Source: Cocos nucifera (lineage: Eukaryota; Streptophyta; Magnoliopsida; Arecales; Arecaceae). From it: a DNA stretch of 64,000 nucleotides. Shown in pieces: positions 12,189 to 23,747 of the stretch; position 1 is the first letter of the stretch; every line of letters starts with the position of its first letter. The stretch covers positions 1 to 64,000 of the forward strand of contig QRFJ01004967.1 of NCBI GenBank assembly GCA_006176705.1, given 5' to 3'. The notes under the pieces are model-generated. The model was not told the DNA's origin. It saw only the letters and a program-made list of their open reading frames with translations, and ran no database searches. The translations under genes were made by a program, and so were the position numbers.

Positions 12189-12740
12189 TGATGGGTTCGG
12201 TGTACAGGGCAGAAGCATGGATTTCAAAGCAAAAACATGAAATCATATAAACCAAACCCAAACCCTAGGACCACCTCATTAGCAATTAATCATATAACAT
12301 GCATTTATAACATAAAAGAAAGTATTAGAACATACCTCTTATCGCTAAACCCTAAATTGACCTTGATCGTCGGTAGCAGTCCGTCAGGGTTTCCACCAGG
12401 TGCCCACATGTTCACCCTCCAACATTGATCTACACAGAGACTTGATCAAGACACCAGCATCTCTGATTTATATAATTAGAGTTCTAATAATAAGAACTTT
12501 AATTAAAAGGGCAAGACCTTCTTTTTCCTATATGTCACCTTCCTTACCTCTCCTTATCTATCTTTCTTTTTCTTTTGTCTTCTTAATTTTCCATCCTAAT
12601 CTCTTAGTCTTAAAATGACTTCTTGTTCCTATAATGACAAGGTCTAGATAAGAGAAGGAAAGAAAGAAAATTGAACAAAAAGAAACTCTTGTAAGAAAGA
12701 AAAGATAATGTTTACACACTAATGGACTCTTGATGCGCAC

Positions 12741-12751
12741 CCTTATTTATA
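12741..12751 (-). promoter_or_regulatory. Putative TATA box, LTR C (3' copy)
   Basis: TATAAATAAGG on the minus strand, conserved at 20251-20261 (5' LTR) and 24302-24312 (solo LTR). Confidence 0.6.
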
Positions 12752-13052
12752 ATGTATGTAGGGGTGCCATCTAAAAATCTCACACCCTTCCCATATCAAT
12801 ATCTCATGCCCCATCATCAAATCTCATACCCATCTCAATTTTGCACCATTTAAAATTACATAGACTTAGTCCAAGAGATGCCTTAAAACAAAAGGACTCT
12901 TCGAACTAATTCTACGTAGTTTTTCTATGAAGAGTCGCAATGCATAAATATATGGTGCCATAATTCAAAGGTTTGGATTAGATTAGATGGCCATCTAATG
13001 GCTCTTAAAGGGATGCCCATTCATCAAGAAGGCATGGAGATAAACTTTGAAT

Positions 13053-13078
13053 AGTCAAAGTCCCAAGAGACTTTGACT
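13053..13078. other. Perfect 10-bp stem-loop in LTR C
   Basis: AGTCAAAGTC and GACTTTGACT flank a 6-nt loop. The 5' LTR copy (about 20552-20578) keeps nine pairs, while the solo LTR (near 24610) has lost the second arm. Confidence 0.6.
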
Positions 13079-14678
13079 TGGTCCAAGAGACGTCAAGGAG
13101 GAGTAGGCGGCATGAAGTCTTAGGCGGTAAGGGGTCTTGGGCGACAAAACATCCTAGGTGAAAAGAAAAAAGAGTATTTCATCTGCAGAAGGACTCTTCT
13201 GCACCCCATATCTGATGTTCATGTCAATATAAAAATTTATGTGACATAACAAAATGGAAAAAGTCAAAGAAGGTAGGCACCAACAAATTCAATGCACCAA
13301 AGAGTTCTTTGCGCATGAAAGACTTCCCACGCATAAGAGAGAGACTCTCTAGCACATGGGATGCAGGTATGTGACACCCAATCTGAAGCCCAATCAATCT
13401 AGGTTAATCCAACTCAAGACCAAATCCTATTTGGCTCAAATCAGATCTAAATTAGCTCAAATCAGAAGCTGATTCGAATCCAATTCGAAACCAGGTGCTA
13501 GGGTTTGCTACATGTGCTAGCATGTTCATCTTGCAAAAATGATCTAATCCAATTAGACCCTTAATCAACTCTCTTTATGTGTGACCCATTGGATTCCACA
13601 TCTAACCAGTAGTGAGTCTGGGTGTGATTTGACCTAATCTGATTAGAACTCAACCAAACCGATTTAGGTCAAAACTAGCCAACCCAATTTGACTTAATTT
13701 AGAACACTTTCTAATTTAATGATCAAATAAAAATTTTAACTTGATCAAACCCACAAGACATGATTGACGTCTAGCAACATTTCATGACTATCCAAAAGAT
13801 ATGAAATTTTAATGAAAATATCAAAAATATCCTTCAGTGAAAATTACCATGCAACTAGATCCTTCGATCTCCCTGCATCCTGAATATAACTCTGGGTATG
13901 GAAATATGTCAACCCCAATATCATATTCATTTCTCTTTCAATCTTATGATAATAATTTATTTAATGAAACATTAGAAACCATTTCTAATTTTCATCATGC
14001 TTTGATCAAAGTCTTCCTGAATCATTATTTGTTTGAAGTAGGTAGGATGCTATTTCCTCTTACCAGGAGAGATTGATTCCATGTTAACCTAGTCACAACC
14101 TTCATATATATAATCTACCATATCCAGATCATCCCGTACATAACTAAGTCATGAATGAGTTTGAACCAAAATATGGATTTATATACATAAGATTCTATGG
14201 TAGTTTTAGGTCAAAGGATTACATGCACAAATTTCACTATGAGAACCATCTATTGATATGTAGATAAGACTCCATTTTGATATTCTCAATTTGGATCAAT
14301 TTAGTGAACTCATTCTCTAATGAACACTCACATTCTTATATTAGTGTCATACACAAGTTATTGTGAGATCAATCACCCTCTCAATCGAGCATACAAAGAA
14401 TGTGCTAGTCTTACCGAAAATATTGATCCCTAACTCAATATCCCATCGAGTAGGAATATTTAAATTAGGGTTTTAAGATTTTAGGTCTCACTAGTATGAT
14501 CTCATCATAATCCTAAAACCATAGCCCTAATTTATAGGATTCATCGTAATCTTGAATAAATAATAAGACACTGCATATGATGAAATAAATGCCTTTATTT
14601 ATTAGAAATGTCATTACATGAGTCTGGAAGACAAAGAACATCCCAAAAATAAATTAGCTTAAGGGCATATTCCTTTCA

Positions 14679-14692
14679 ATCTCCCACTTGCA
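14679..14692 (-). other. C polypurine tract
   Basis: Reverse complement TGCAAGTGGGAGAT adjoins the 3' LTR and directly follows the pol stop codon. Confidence 0.85.
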
Positions 14693-16757
14693 CTAAAGCC
14701 ACTCATCCTTATATTTTAATCCCATACAATCAAGGTGGCAATCAAACAGTTGCAGTGGTAAAGTCTTAGTGAATGGGTCTGCTATGTTGTTCTTTGTGTC
14801 CACTCGTTCTATGACTACATCTTGTCTTTGAATAATTTTTTGAATGAGATGGAAGCGTCTAAGAATGTGTTTGGATTTATGATGAGACCTTGGTTCCTTT
14901 GCTTGAGCTATAGCTCCAGTATTATCACAGTAAAGTGGTACTTGATTCTCAATTTCAGGAATAACTTCCAATTCAGTGATGAACTTCTTCATCCAGACAG
15001 CTTCCTTGGTGGCTTTACTTACAGCTATGTATTCTGTTTCAGTAGTTGAGTCAGCTACAGTTGGCTGCTTAGTACTTTTCTAACTCACTGCTCCACTGTT
15101 CAGAGTAAATACATACCCTGAAATGGATTTGCTATCATCTGGGTCTGATTGAAAACTAGAATCAGAATATGCTTCTAATTTAAGATCAGAACCTCCATAT
15201 ACTAGAAAAATATCTTTAGTCCTTCTTAAGTACTTAAGAATATTTTTCACAGCTTTCCAATGATCCTCTCCTGGATCAGCTTGAAATCTACTTGCAATGC
15301 CTAAAGCATAAGCAACATCAGGCCTTGTACATAACATGGCATACATTATTGATCCAACAGCCGAAGCATAAGGAATAGAACTCATTCTATTTCTCTCTTT
15401 AAGTGTCTTAGGAGACATCTTTTTAAAGAGATGTATGCCTTGACTCATGGGTAAATAATCTCTTTTACTCTCATCCATACTGAATCTTTTCAATATTAAG
15501 TCAATGTACCTTGATTGGAACAAGCCTATCATCCTCTTAGATCTATCTCTATAGATCTTTATTCCTAGTATATAGGATGCTTCTCTCAAATCATTCATAG
15601 AAAACTTATTTGATAGCCATAATTTGACTAATTGTAACATTGGGATATCATTCCCAATGAGTAGTATGTCATCTACATACAGAACCAAGAAGACTATGGT
15701 TCTCCCACTAGTTTTCTTGTACACACATGATTCATCAACATTCTTGATAAAACCAAACTCTTTTACTATTTTATCAAAATGGATGTTCCAACTCCTTGAT
15801 GCTTGCTTTAATCCATAAATGAATATCTTAAGCTTGCATACCTAATTTAGTTTCTCATTTGACTCAAATCCCTCTGGTTGTGACATATAGACCTCCTCCT
15901 CAAGGAAACCATTAAGGAAGGCAATCTTTACATCCATTTTCCATATTTCATAATTGTGGTATGTTGCTATAGCAAGCATAATCTGAATAGATTTGAGGAT
16001 GGCAACAGGTGAAAATGTTTCATCATAATCAATCTCCTATTTTTGCCTAAAAGCCTTAGCCACCAATCTGGCCTTATAGGTTTCTATTTGACCATTAGCT
16101 CCAATCTTTTTCTTAAAAATCCATTTGCATCCAATAGGGTTTATATCCTCTGGTGCATCCACCAAAATCCATACTTTGTTGGTGTGCATGGATTTCATTT
16201 CGAATTGCATGGCAGCCAACCATTTGTAAGAGTCCTTACTTTTGATTGCTTTCGCATAGGTCAGAGGTTCATCATTTTCAATGACTTGGGCTTCATTATT
16301 CTCAATAATGAAACCATACCTCAAAAGTGTATTTCGTACTCTTTTAGACCTACGGATAGGAGTTATGTGTTCTGGTTCTTTTATATGATTATTTGGTTGA
16401 AAAATTTTTATTTATTTTTCTTGAACTTCACTAAGTTCAATATTTCTGCCACTGCCCTTTTTTAGGATAAATTCTTTTTCCATGAAAATGGCATGTCTAC
16501 TTACAAATACCTTTTGTTCAATAGGATGGTAGAATATATATCCTATACTATTTCTAGGATATCCTATAAATAGACATATGTCTGATCTAGCATCAAGTTT
16601 ATGTCCAAAATTTTTTTTGACATAAGCTGGACAACCCCATATCTTAAGATACTTAAGATTAGGTTTCTTACTTCTCCATATGTCATATGGAGTGCTAGAT
16701 ACAGATTTAGAAGAAACTCTATTCAAGATGTAAATTGCAGTTTCCAGAGCATGACCT
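14693..16757 (-). pseudogene. C pol: integrase C-terminus, RT and RNase H
   Basis: Copies RNA into DNA and degrades the RNA template. All blocks share one frame: integrase C-terminal box (STPYDIWRSKKPNLKYLKIW, 16700), RT entry (GCKWIFKKKIGANGQIETYK, 16110), active-site YVDD at 15668-15679 inside FLVLYVDDILLIGN, TRPDVAYALGIASRFQADP near 15310, and RNase H LYCDNTGAIAQAKEPRSHHK from 14930, ending DEWL and stop at 14693. Stops at about 16410, 16035 and 15078 interrupt it; the last replaces an expected Trp. A one-base loss near 16755 (expected TGG GG, seen TAGG) separates it from the upstream frame. Confidence 0.92.
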
Positions 16758-18603
16758 AGAAGGAAATAGGTAAATCAGTGAAGCACATCATGGACCGTAC
16801 CATATCTAATAAGGTACGATTTTTTCTTTCGACTATACCATTTAATTATGGTGTAAAAGGAGGTGTCCATTTAGAAAGAATTTCTTCAACTTTAAGATAG
16901 TCTAGAAACTCACTAGATAAGTATTCTCCTCCCTAATCAGATCGAAGGATTTTTATACATTGTCCAGTTTGTTTTTCAACCATACTTTGATACTCTTTAA
17001 ATTTATCAAAGGCTTCTGATTTGTGTTTCATAAGATACACATATCCAAATTTAGATAAATCATCAGTAAATATAATAAAATAAGAGTATCCTCCTCTGAC
17101 TTGAGTTGTCATAGGACCACAAACATCCATATGTACAAGTCCTAATAACTTATTTATCCTTTCTCTATGTCCATTAAATGGAATCTTGGTCATTTTACCC
17201 ATGAGGCATGATTCACAAGTTCTAAATGATTCATAATCAAAAGGATCAAAGAACTTTTCTTTGTATAACTTGTTAATCCTAGCCTCACTAATATGACCTA
17301 ATCGACAATGCCAAAGTAAAGTATTATTTATGTCATCTCTCTTACATTTTCTATTTTCATCAATATGAAATATATTATCATCCAAACATAGAGTCAATAA
17401 ACCATTGCTAAATATGCCAAAACAAATATTTTCATTAGAATATTTGATCGAGCAACCTTCACTCGTTACATTAAGACTATAACCTTGTTTTAATAACAAG
17501 GATATAGATATAATATTTCTAATGATCTTAGGCATATAATAATAATTTGTAAGCTCTAAGATCTTTCCATAAGGTAACTTCAGTATATTTGTCCCTACAG
17601 CTTCTGCTTGGATAGACTCTCCTCCAGCGCCATAGAGCTTGAAGTCACCTTTCTTCAAACTCTTAATTTTCTACAGCCCCTGCAAAGATTTGCAGATATG
17701 AAAACCATAGCCGGTATCTAATACCCAAGAATTTGAAATGGAAGAATTTAATGATAATATAGTATGTATCTTATACATACCTTTTGGTGCATTATTTGCA
17801 CCAGACTTCATGGTTGTAAGGTAAGCCTTGCAATTCCTCTTCCAATGGCCTGCTTTACCGCAGTGAAAATAGGTCATTTGTCCAGAGACCTTCTTCCCCT
17901 TTTTCTTCTTATTTATATCATTTTTAGGATTCAACCTTCTTTTTGAATCCTTTTTGCCTGCCTTCTTCTTGGAGATCCCTTCCACAAGAAGAAGAGGAGC
18001 CTTATCTTTCTTGATATGGCTTTCTGCTGTCTTGAGCATATTTAATAGCTCAGGCAATGAAAAATTTAGTTTATTCATGTGATAGTTCATGACAAACTAA
18101 GAAAATGATTTTGGGAGTGATTGTAGGATCAAATCCTGACTTAACTCTCCATCCATTACAAAACCTAATTGACTTAATCGAGTGATTAGGTCAATTACCA
18201 TCAAAACATGATTTTGTACGAATGTTCCTTCTGTCATTCTTGCATGAAATAATTGCTTAGTTATCTCATATCTAGCAGTCCTACTATGCTCTCCATAAAG
18301 CTCTTTTAGATTGAGCAATATGGACTGAGTGTCCATGCTATCATGCTGCCTTTGTAATTCATTATTCATAGAGGCAAGCATGATGCATTTGACAGTAAGG
18401 GAATTATTTTGCCACATTTTGTATGTGGACTTATCTTCATCCATGGCATCATTTTCTAACGGCTTAGGATCAGGGGCATCAAGAATATAGGAGAGTTTTT
18501 CTTGACTAAGTACTATTTTTAGGTTTCTCAATCAATCAACATAATTTTGATCAGTCAATTTATTTAAATCCAAAATTGAACGTAATGAAAGTGAAGAAGC
18601 CAT
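16758..18603 (-). pseudogene. C gag, protease and integrase N-terminal/core region
   Basis: One frame from ATG 18603. Gag starts MASSLSLRSILDLNKLTD and has a UBN2-like body. A CCHC zinc knuckle (YFHCGKAGHWKRNC) lies near 17870-17825, with its first Cys replaced by Tyr. The protease motif LDTG (WVLDTGYGFHIC) is near 17725-17700. The integrase zinc domain follows (WHCRLGH...CESCLMGKM, 17320-17190), then the core (VHMDVCGP, 17138; FTDDLSKFGY). Stops at about 18534 (Trp codon, TGA), 18094, 17668, 16930 and 16850 interrupt it. The gag-pol order integrase-before-RT is diagnostic of Copia. Confidence 0.92.
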
Positions 18604-19684
18604 TTAATCTATGTAATAAAGAATAATATATAAGCAAACAATTCATGATGACAAAATATAATTAAATTAGAACTTTAATTTAATTATGTCTCCCACTAAA
18701 AATCATAACCCTCTTATTAATTTTCTTAGTGAAAATAAGATCCTAATTCCTTATAAAAAGTCTTATGGTTGCACAACAAACCTATTATAACTTCAAAGGT
18801 AGGAAACCCTTTCCAATTACATTTTATGCAACTCTCAAAAATTTTTTGCCTCTAAAACATTAATAGCCTTGTGTTAGCACAATAAACTTTAATGTTTTAG
18901 TTTAAGTAGAACCCTTCATTTCTATATAGTCAAAATTAAAATATAACTACTTTTGTGGTTACACAATAAAGTAGTATATTCAAAATGCTGTAAGCATCTC
19001 AATGCACTAGATTAATATTACATCTTTTCCCATGATAGATCTTGTGGTTACACAATAAAACTAACATGATTTTGGATATAATAAGAAATTAGTATGAAGG
19101 AAGGCCTTAATGTAGTGAATATAATACTAAGCATTTCAATCTGGAATTAAATTAATCGAATCGGCCAGGTAAATGGGAGAGAAATGGGAGTCCCCCCGTT
19201 GCTTTCCTTAGATACCAATAAATTGGCCAAGTCAGATAACGGAATCAATTAAAAAAACCATGTTCTCTTTACCAATCAAGAACCATTTTTTCTAGACACC
19301 GATTGATCAATTAGACATCCTGACTGATTCAGCAAAAGATAAAATACACTACAACTTAATATAATTTTTATAGAGGAAACTAAATGGCCTCAATGTACAT
19401 ATTGATTTAAAACAAACTAAATGCATAATAGCATTAATTATGATAAAATTTATATATGTCAATTAACATGTATAATTATTCTAGGACAACCATCATTATA
19501 TAGTGAATATTTTCCACTATATCTGGGCAACCTTTACAGAATAATATATACAACATAATCTCATTATGATAAGAAAAAATATGATCTCATCATATAAATT
19601 AAAACATGCTAAATATATTATATCATATTTTTCATTTATGCCATTATACTATAAGCAAAGCATTATATGATTTAACCTAATAAG
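18604..19684 (-). other. C untranslated leader
   Basis: About 1.08 kb of very AT-rich sequence between PBS and gag ATG with no coding signal in either strand. It contains several near-repeats of a GGTTACACAATAAA-like motif on the plus strand (around 18770, 18875, 18960 and 19045). Confidence 0.7.
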
Positions 19685-19700
19685 GCTTGCTCTGATACCA
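19685..19700 (-). other. C primer binding site (tRNA-iMet)
   Basis: Reverse complement TGGTATCAGAGCAAGC, a perfect 12-base match to the initiator tRNA-Met primer type, one base from the LTR end. Confidence 0.9.
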
Positions 19701-19701
19701 C

Positions 19702-22187
19702 TGATGGGTTCGGTGTACAGGGCGGAAGCATGAATTCTAAAGCAAAAACATGAAATCATATAAATCAAATCCAAACCCTAGGACCACCTCATTAGCAATT
19801 AATCATATAACATGCACTTATAACATAAAAGAAAGTATTAGAACATACCTCTTATCGCTAAACCCTAAATTGACCCTGATCGCTGGTAGCAGTCCATCAG
19901 GGTTTCCACCAAGTGCCCACGTGTTCACCCTCCAACATTGATCCACACAGAGACTTGATCAAGATACCAGCACCTCTAATTTATATAATTAGAGTTTTAA
20001 TAATAAAAACTTTAATTAAAAGGGCAAGACCTTTTTCCTTTATGTCACCTTCCTTGCCTCTCCTTATCTATCTTTCTTTTTCTCTTGTCTTCTTAATTTT
20101 TCTTCCTAATCTCTTCGTCTTAAGATGACTTCTTGTCCCTATAATGACAAGGTCTAGACAAGAGAAGGGAAGAAAGAAAATTGGACAAAAGGAAACTCTT
20201 GTAAGAAAGAAAAGATAATGTTTACACACTAACGGACTCTTGATGCACACCCTTATTTATAATGTATGTAGGGGTGCCATCTAAAAATCTCATACCCTTT
20301 CCATATCAATATCTCATGCCCCATCATCAAATCTCATACCCATCTGAATTTTGCATCATTTAAAATTACGTAGACTTAGTCCAAGAGGTGCCTTAAAATA
20401 GAAGGACTCTTCCGACTAATTGTACATAGTTTTTCCATGAAGAGTCGCGATGCATAAATATATGGCACATAATTCAAAGATTAGGATCAGATTAGATGGC
20501 CATCTAATGGCTCTTAATGGGATGCCCGTTCATCAAGAAGGCATGGAGATAAACTTTGAATAGTCAAAGTACCAAGAGACTTTGACTTGGTCTAAGAGAC
20601 GTCAAGGAGGAGTAGGCAGCATGGAGTCTTGGGCGGCAAGGGGTCTTGAGCGACAAAACATCCTGGGCGAAAAGAAAAAAGAGTATTTCATCTACAGAAA
20701 CACTCTTCTACACCCCATATCTGATGTCCATGCCAATATAAAAATTTATGTGACATAACAAAATGGAAAAAGTAAAAGAAGGTAGGTGCCAACAAATTCC
20801 ATGCGCCAAAGAGTTCTTTGCGCATAAAAGACTTCCCATGCACAAGAGTGAGAATCTTTGGCACATGGGATGCATGTCTGTGGCACCCAATCTGAAGCCT
20901 AATCAATCTAGGTTAATCCAACTCAAGATCAAATCCTATTTGACTCAAATCGGATCTAAATTAGCCCAAATCAGAAGCTGATTCGAATCCAATTCGAAAC
21001 CAAGTGCTAGGGTTTGCTACATGTGTTAGCATGTTCATCTTGCAAACATGATCTAATCCAATTAGACCCTTAATCAACTCTCTTTGTGTATGATCCATTG
21101 GATTCCACATCTAACCAACAGTGAGTCTGGGTGTGATTTGACCTAATCTAGTTAGAACTCAACCAAACCGATTTAGGTCAAAACTAGCCAACCCAATTTG
21201 ACTTAATTTAGAACACTTTCTAATTTAATGATCAAATTAAAATTTTAACTTGATCGAACCCTCAAGACATGTTTGATGTCTAGCAATGTATCATAACTAT
21301 CCGAAAGATATAAAATTTTGATGAAAATACCAAAAATATCCTTCAGTAAAAATTACCATGCAACTAGATCCTTCGATCTCTCTGCATCCTGAATATGACT
21401 CTAGGTATGGAAATATGTCAACCCCAATATCATATTCATTTCTCTTTCAATATTATTATAATGATTCATTTAATGAAACATTAGAAGCTATTTCTATTTT
21501 TCATCATGCTTTGATCAAAGTCTTCTTGAATCATTATTTGTTTGAAGCAGGTAGGATGCTATTTCCTCTTACCAGAAGAGATCGATTTCATGTTAACCTA
21601 CTCACAACCTTCATATATATAATCTACCCTATCTAGATCATCCCGTACATAACTGAGTCATGAATGAGTTTGAACCAAAATATAGATTTATATATATAAG
21701 ATTCTATGGTAGTTTCAGGTCAAAGGATTACATGCACAAATTCCACTATGAGAACCATCTATTGACCTGTAGATAAGACTCCATTTAGATATTCTCAATT
21801 TGAATCAATTCAGTAAACTCATTCTCTAATGAGCACCCACATTCTTGTATTAGTGTCATACACAAGTTATTGTGAGATCAATCATCCTCTCAATCGAGCA
21901 TACAAAGAATGTGCTAGTTTTACCGAAAACATTGATCCCTAACTTAATGTCCCATCGATTAAAAATATTTAAATTAGGGTTTTAAGATTTTAGGTCTCAC
22001 TAGTATGATCTCATCATAATCCTAAAACCATAGTCCTAATTTATAGAGTTCATCATAATCTTGAATAAATAATAAAATACTGCATATGATGAAAAAAATT
22101 TCTTTATTTATTAAAAATGTCATTACATGAGTCTGGAAGACAAAGAACATCCCAAAAATAAATTAGCTTGAGGGCATATTCCTTTCA
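19702..22187 (-). repeat. C 5' LTR (2,486 bp)
   Basis: It starts TGATGGGTTCGG and ends CATATTCCTTTCA on the plus strand, and aligns over its full length with 12189-14678. TATA box at 20251-20261 (minus). Confidence 0.93.
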
Positions 22188-22197
22188 ATTTCCAACA

Positions 22198-22211
22198 ACT
22201 CCCACTTATCC
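22198..22211 (-). other. D polypurine tract
   Basis: Reverse complement GGATAAGTGGGAGT next to the LTR tip TTCCAACA (22190-22197), identical to the B0 tract. Confidence 0.8.
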
Positions 22212-23043
22212 TAAAGCACTCGGCACAGTATCTAATACCCATCTTCGACTTATGGTTGTCGAACTCCTTGATTGCCAGGGCTTTAGTTAAGGGGTCGGCT
22301 AGGTTCTTCTTTTCGGCGATCTTCTGAAAGTCAACATCACCACGATTCATAATCTCAAGGACCAAATAGAGGTGGCACAGAATGTGCTTTGTCTGCTAGT
22401 GTGCCTTCGATTCCTTTGCTTGAGCTGTGGCACTAGTGCTGTTGTAGTAGAATAGGACTGGACCATCAATAGAAGGTGCTACTTCGAGCTCAGTGATGAA
22501 CTTCCTCAGCCACACAGCTTTCTTTACTACATCTGATACTGCCATGTACTCTGCTTCGCAAATAGAGTCAACCACTAAATGCTGCTTGAAACTTTTCAAG
22601 TAGATGGCTCCACCATTTAGAGTAAAGATATATCCCGACATACTTTTATTATCATCATGATCAGATTGAAAGCTGGAGTCTGTAAATTCCACATGTTTCA
22701 GATTTGACTCACCATAAATCAACCATTGGTCCTTAGTATTTCTCAAATACTTAAGGATGGTTTTAACCACCTTTTAGTATTTTCTCTAGGGTCAGACTGG
22801 TATCTACTCACTACTCCTAGTGAGTATGTCACGTCTGATCTCGTACATATCATTGCATACATAATAGACCCCACTACCAAAGCATATGAGATTCTACTCA
22901 TACACTCTCTCTCTTCAGGAGTTATTGGACAATCCTTCTTAGAGAGAGAAATTCCTTGGCCTATCGAATGATAGCCCTTTTTAGAATTCTTCATGCTGAA
23001 CCTCTTCAGCACAGTTTCTATGTACGTGGACTGGGATATACCA

Positions 23044-23115
23044 AGCATCCTTTTAGATCTATCCCTATAGATCTTCATCAGCATCCTTTTAGATCTATCC
23101 CTATAGATCTTCATC
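23044..23115 (-). repeat. Perfect 36-bp tandem duplication inside D RT
   Basis: Two identical 36-base units (23044-23079 and 23080-23115) duplicate the peptide MKIYRDRSKRML in frame. The RTs of C, E1 and B0 have only one copy. Confidence 0.95.
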
Positions 23116-23742
23116 CCTAGGATGTAGGATGCTTCACCCAAGTCCTTCATGGATAACTATGATGACAACTAGACTTTTATTCCTTATAGTGTGGGGATGT
23201 CATTTCCGATTAAGAGAATGTCATCCACGTACAAAATAAGAAATACTACTGTTAGACCATTTGCCCATTTATAAATGTAGGGTTCTTCTCCATTCTTAAC
23301 AAAGCCATACGTTTTGTTTACTTTATCGAAATGCATGTTCCAACTCTGAGATACTTGCTTTAATCCATAAATAGATTTCTAAAGCCTGCACATCTTGGAC
23401 TCATCTATGGATGTGAACCCCTCAGATTGTATCATATATACCTTTTCGATTAGCTCTCTATTTAAGAAAGCTATCTTCACACCCATCTGCCAAATCTCAT
23501 AGTCCAGGTGGGCAGCTATTGCAAGCATTATCCGAATGGATTTGAGCATTGCCACTGTGGAGAATGTCTCATCATAGTCAATACCATAATGTTGATGATG
23601 CCCCTTGGCAACCAGACGGGCTTTATAGGTCTCCACCTTTCTAGCTATGCCTCTCTTTTTTTTGAATACCCATTTACACCCAATGGGTTTAACCCCTTTA
23701 GGTGGGTCAACTAATGCCGATACATCATTGACCTTTATAGAA

Positions 23743-23747
23743 TCCAT
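23743..23747. other. Target duplication TCCAT, left of solo LTR C
   Basis: Identical TCCAT at 26215-26219. Joining the flanks restores the pre-RT reading frame of D. Confidence 0.93.

Larger units (their letters stand above)
12189..14678 (-). repeat. C 3' LTR (2,490 bp)
   Basis: On the plus strand it starts TGATGGGTTCGG and ends CATATTCCTTTCA. In element sense it therefore starts TGAAAGGAATATGCCC, close to the known Angela/BARE LTR start style. TATAAATAAGG lies on the minus strand at 12741-12751 and a perfect 10-bp stem-loop at 13053-13078. Small plus-strand frames such as 13837-14076 recur in other copies only because the LTRs are homologous. Confidence 0.93.
12189..22187 (-). mobile_element. 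C: complete, best-preserved Copia element (~10.0 kb)
   Basis: Minus strand: 5' LTR 22187-19702, PBS 19700-19685, leader, a gag-pol reading frame from ATG 18603 to the stop at 14693, PPT 14692-14679, 3' LTR 14678-12189. By hand count the first ~220 bases of the two LTRs differ at about 13 positions, all transitions. One frameshift near 16755 and about eight in-frame stops disable it. It sits at the extreme tip of D's 3' LTR. Confidence 0.93.
22212..23747 (-). pseudogene. D pol: RT and RNase H half
   Basis: From 23742 the frame reads SIKVNDVSALVDPPKG and GCKWVFKKKRG (RT entry), followed by KAFLNRELIEKVYMIQSEGF-like text near 23480. The active site YVDD lies at about 23220-23231. RT continues with YALVVGSIMYAMICTRSDV, and RNase H follows (VLFYYNSTSATAQAKESKAH, 22460, with the conserved CDS/CDN altered to YNS) to MGIRYCAEC near 22215. 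A frameshift lies near 22780 and another near the C-terminus, where a lost base removes the normal stop. A perfect 36-bp tandem duplication sits at 23044-23115. Upstream integrase is at 26220-27700 across the solo LTR. Confidence 0.88.

Noticed and set aside
12400..12618. Plus-strand frame MPTCSPSNID... with a hydrophobic tail, recurring at 19913-20128
   Set aside because: Same reason: it is antisense to the C LTR promoter region, is not preserved in the solo LTR, and its hydrophobic residues come from a T-rich tract.
13837..14076. Plus-strand frame starting MKITMQLDPSISLHPEY that recurs at 21358-21636 and 25375-25575
   Set aside because: The three copies lie at the same place in three family-C LTRs, so recurrence follows from LTR homology. 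Lengths and C-termini differ by frameshifts and there is no domain, so I do not call it a gene.
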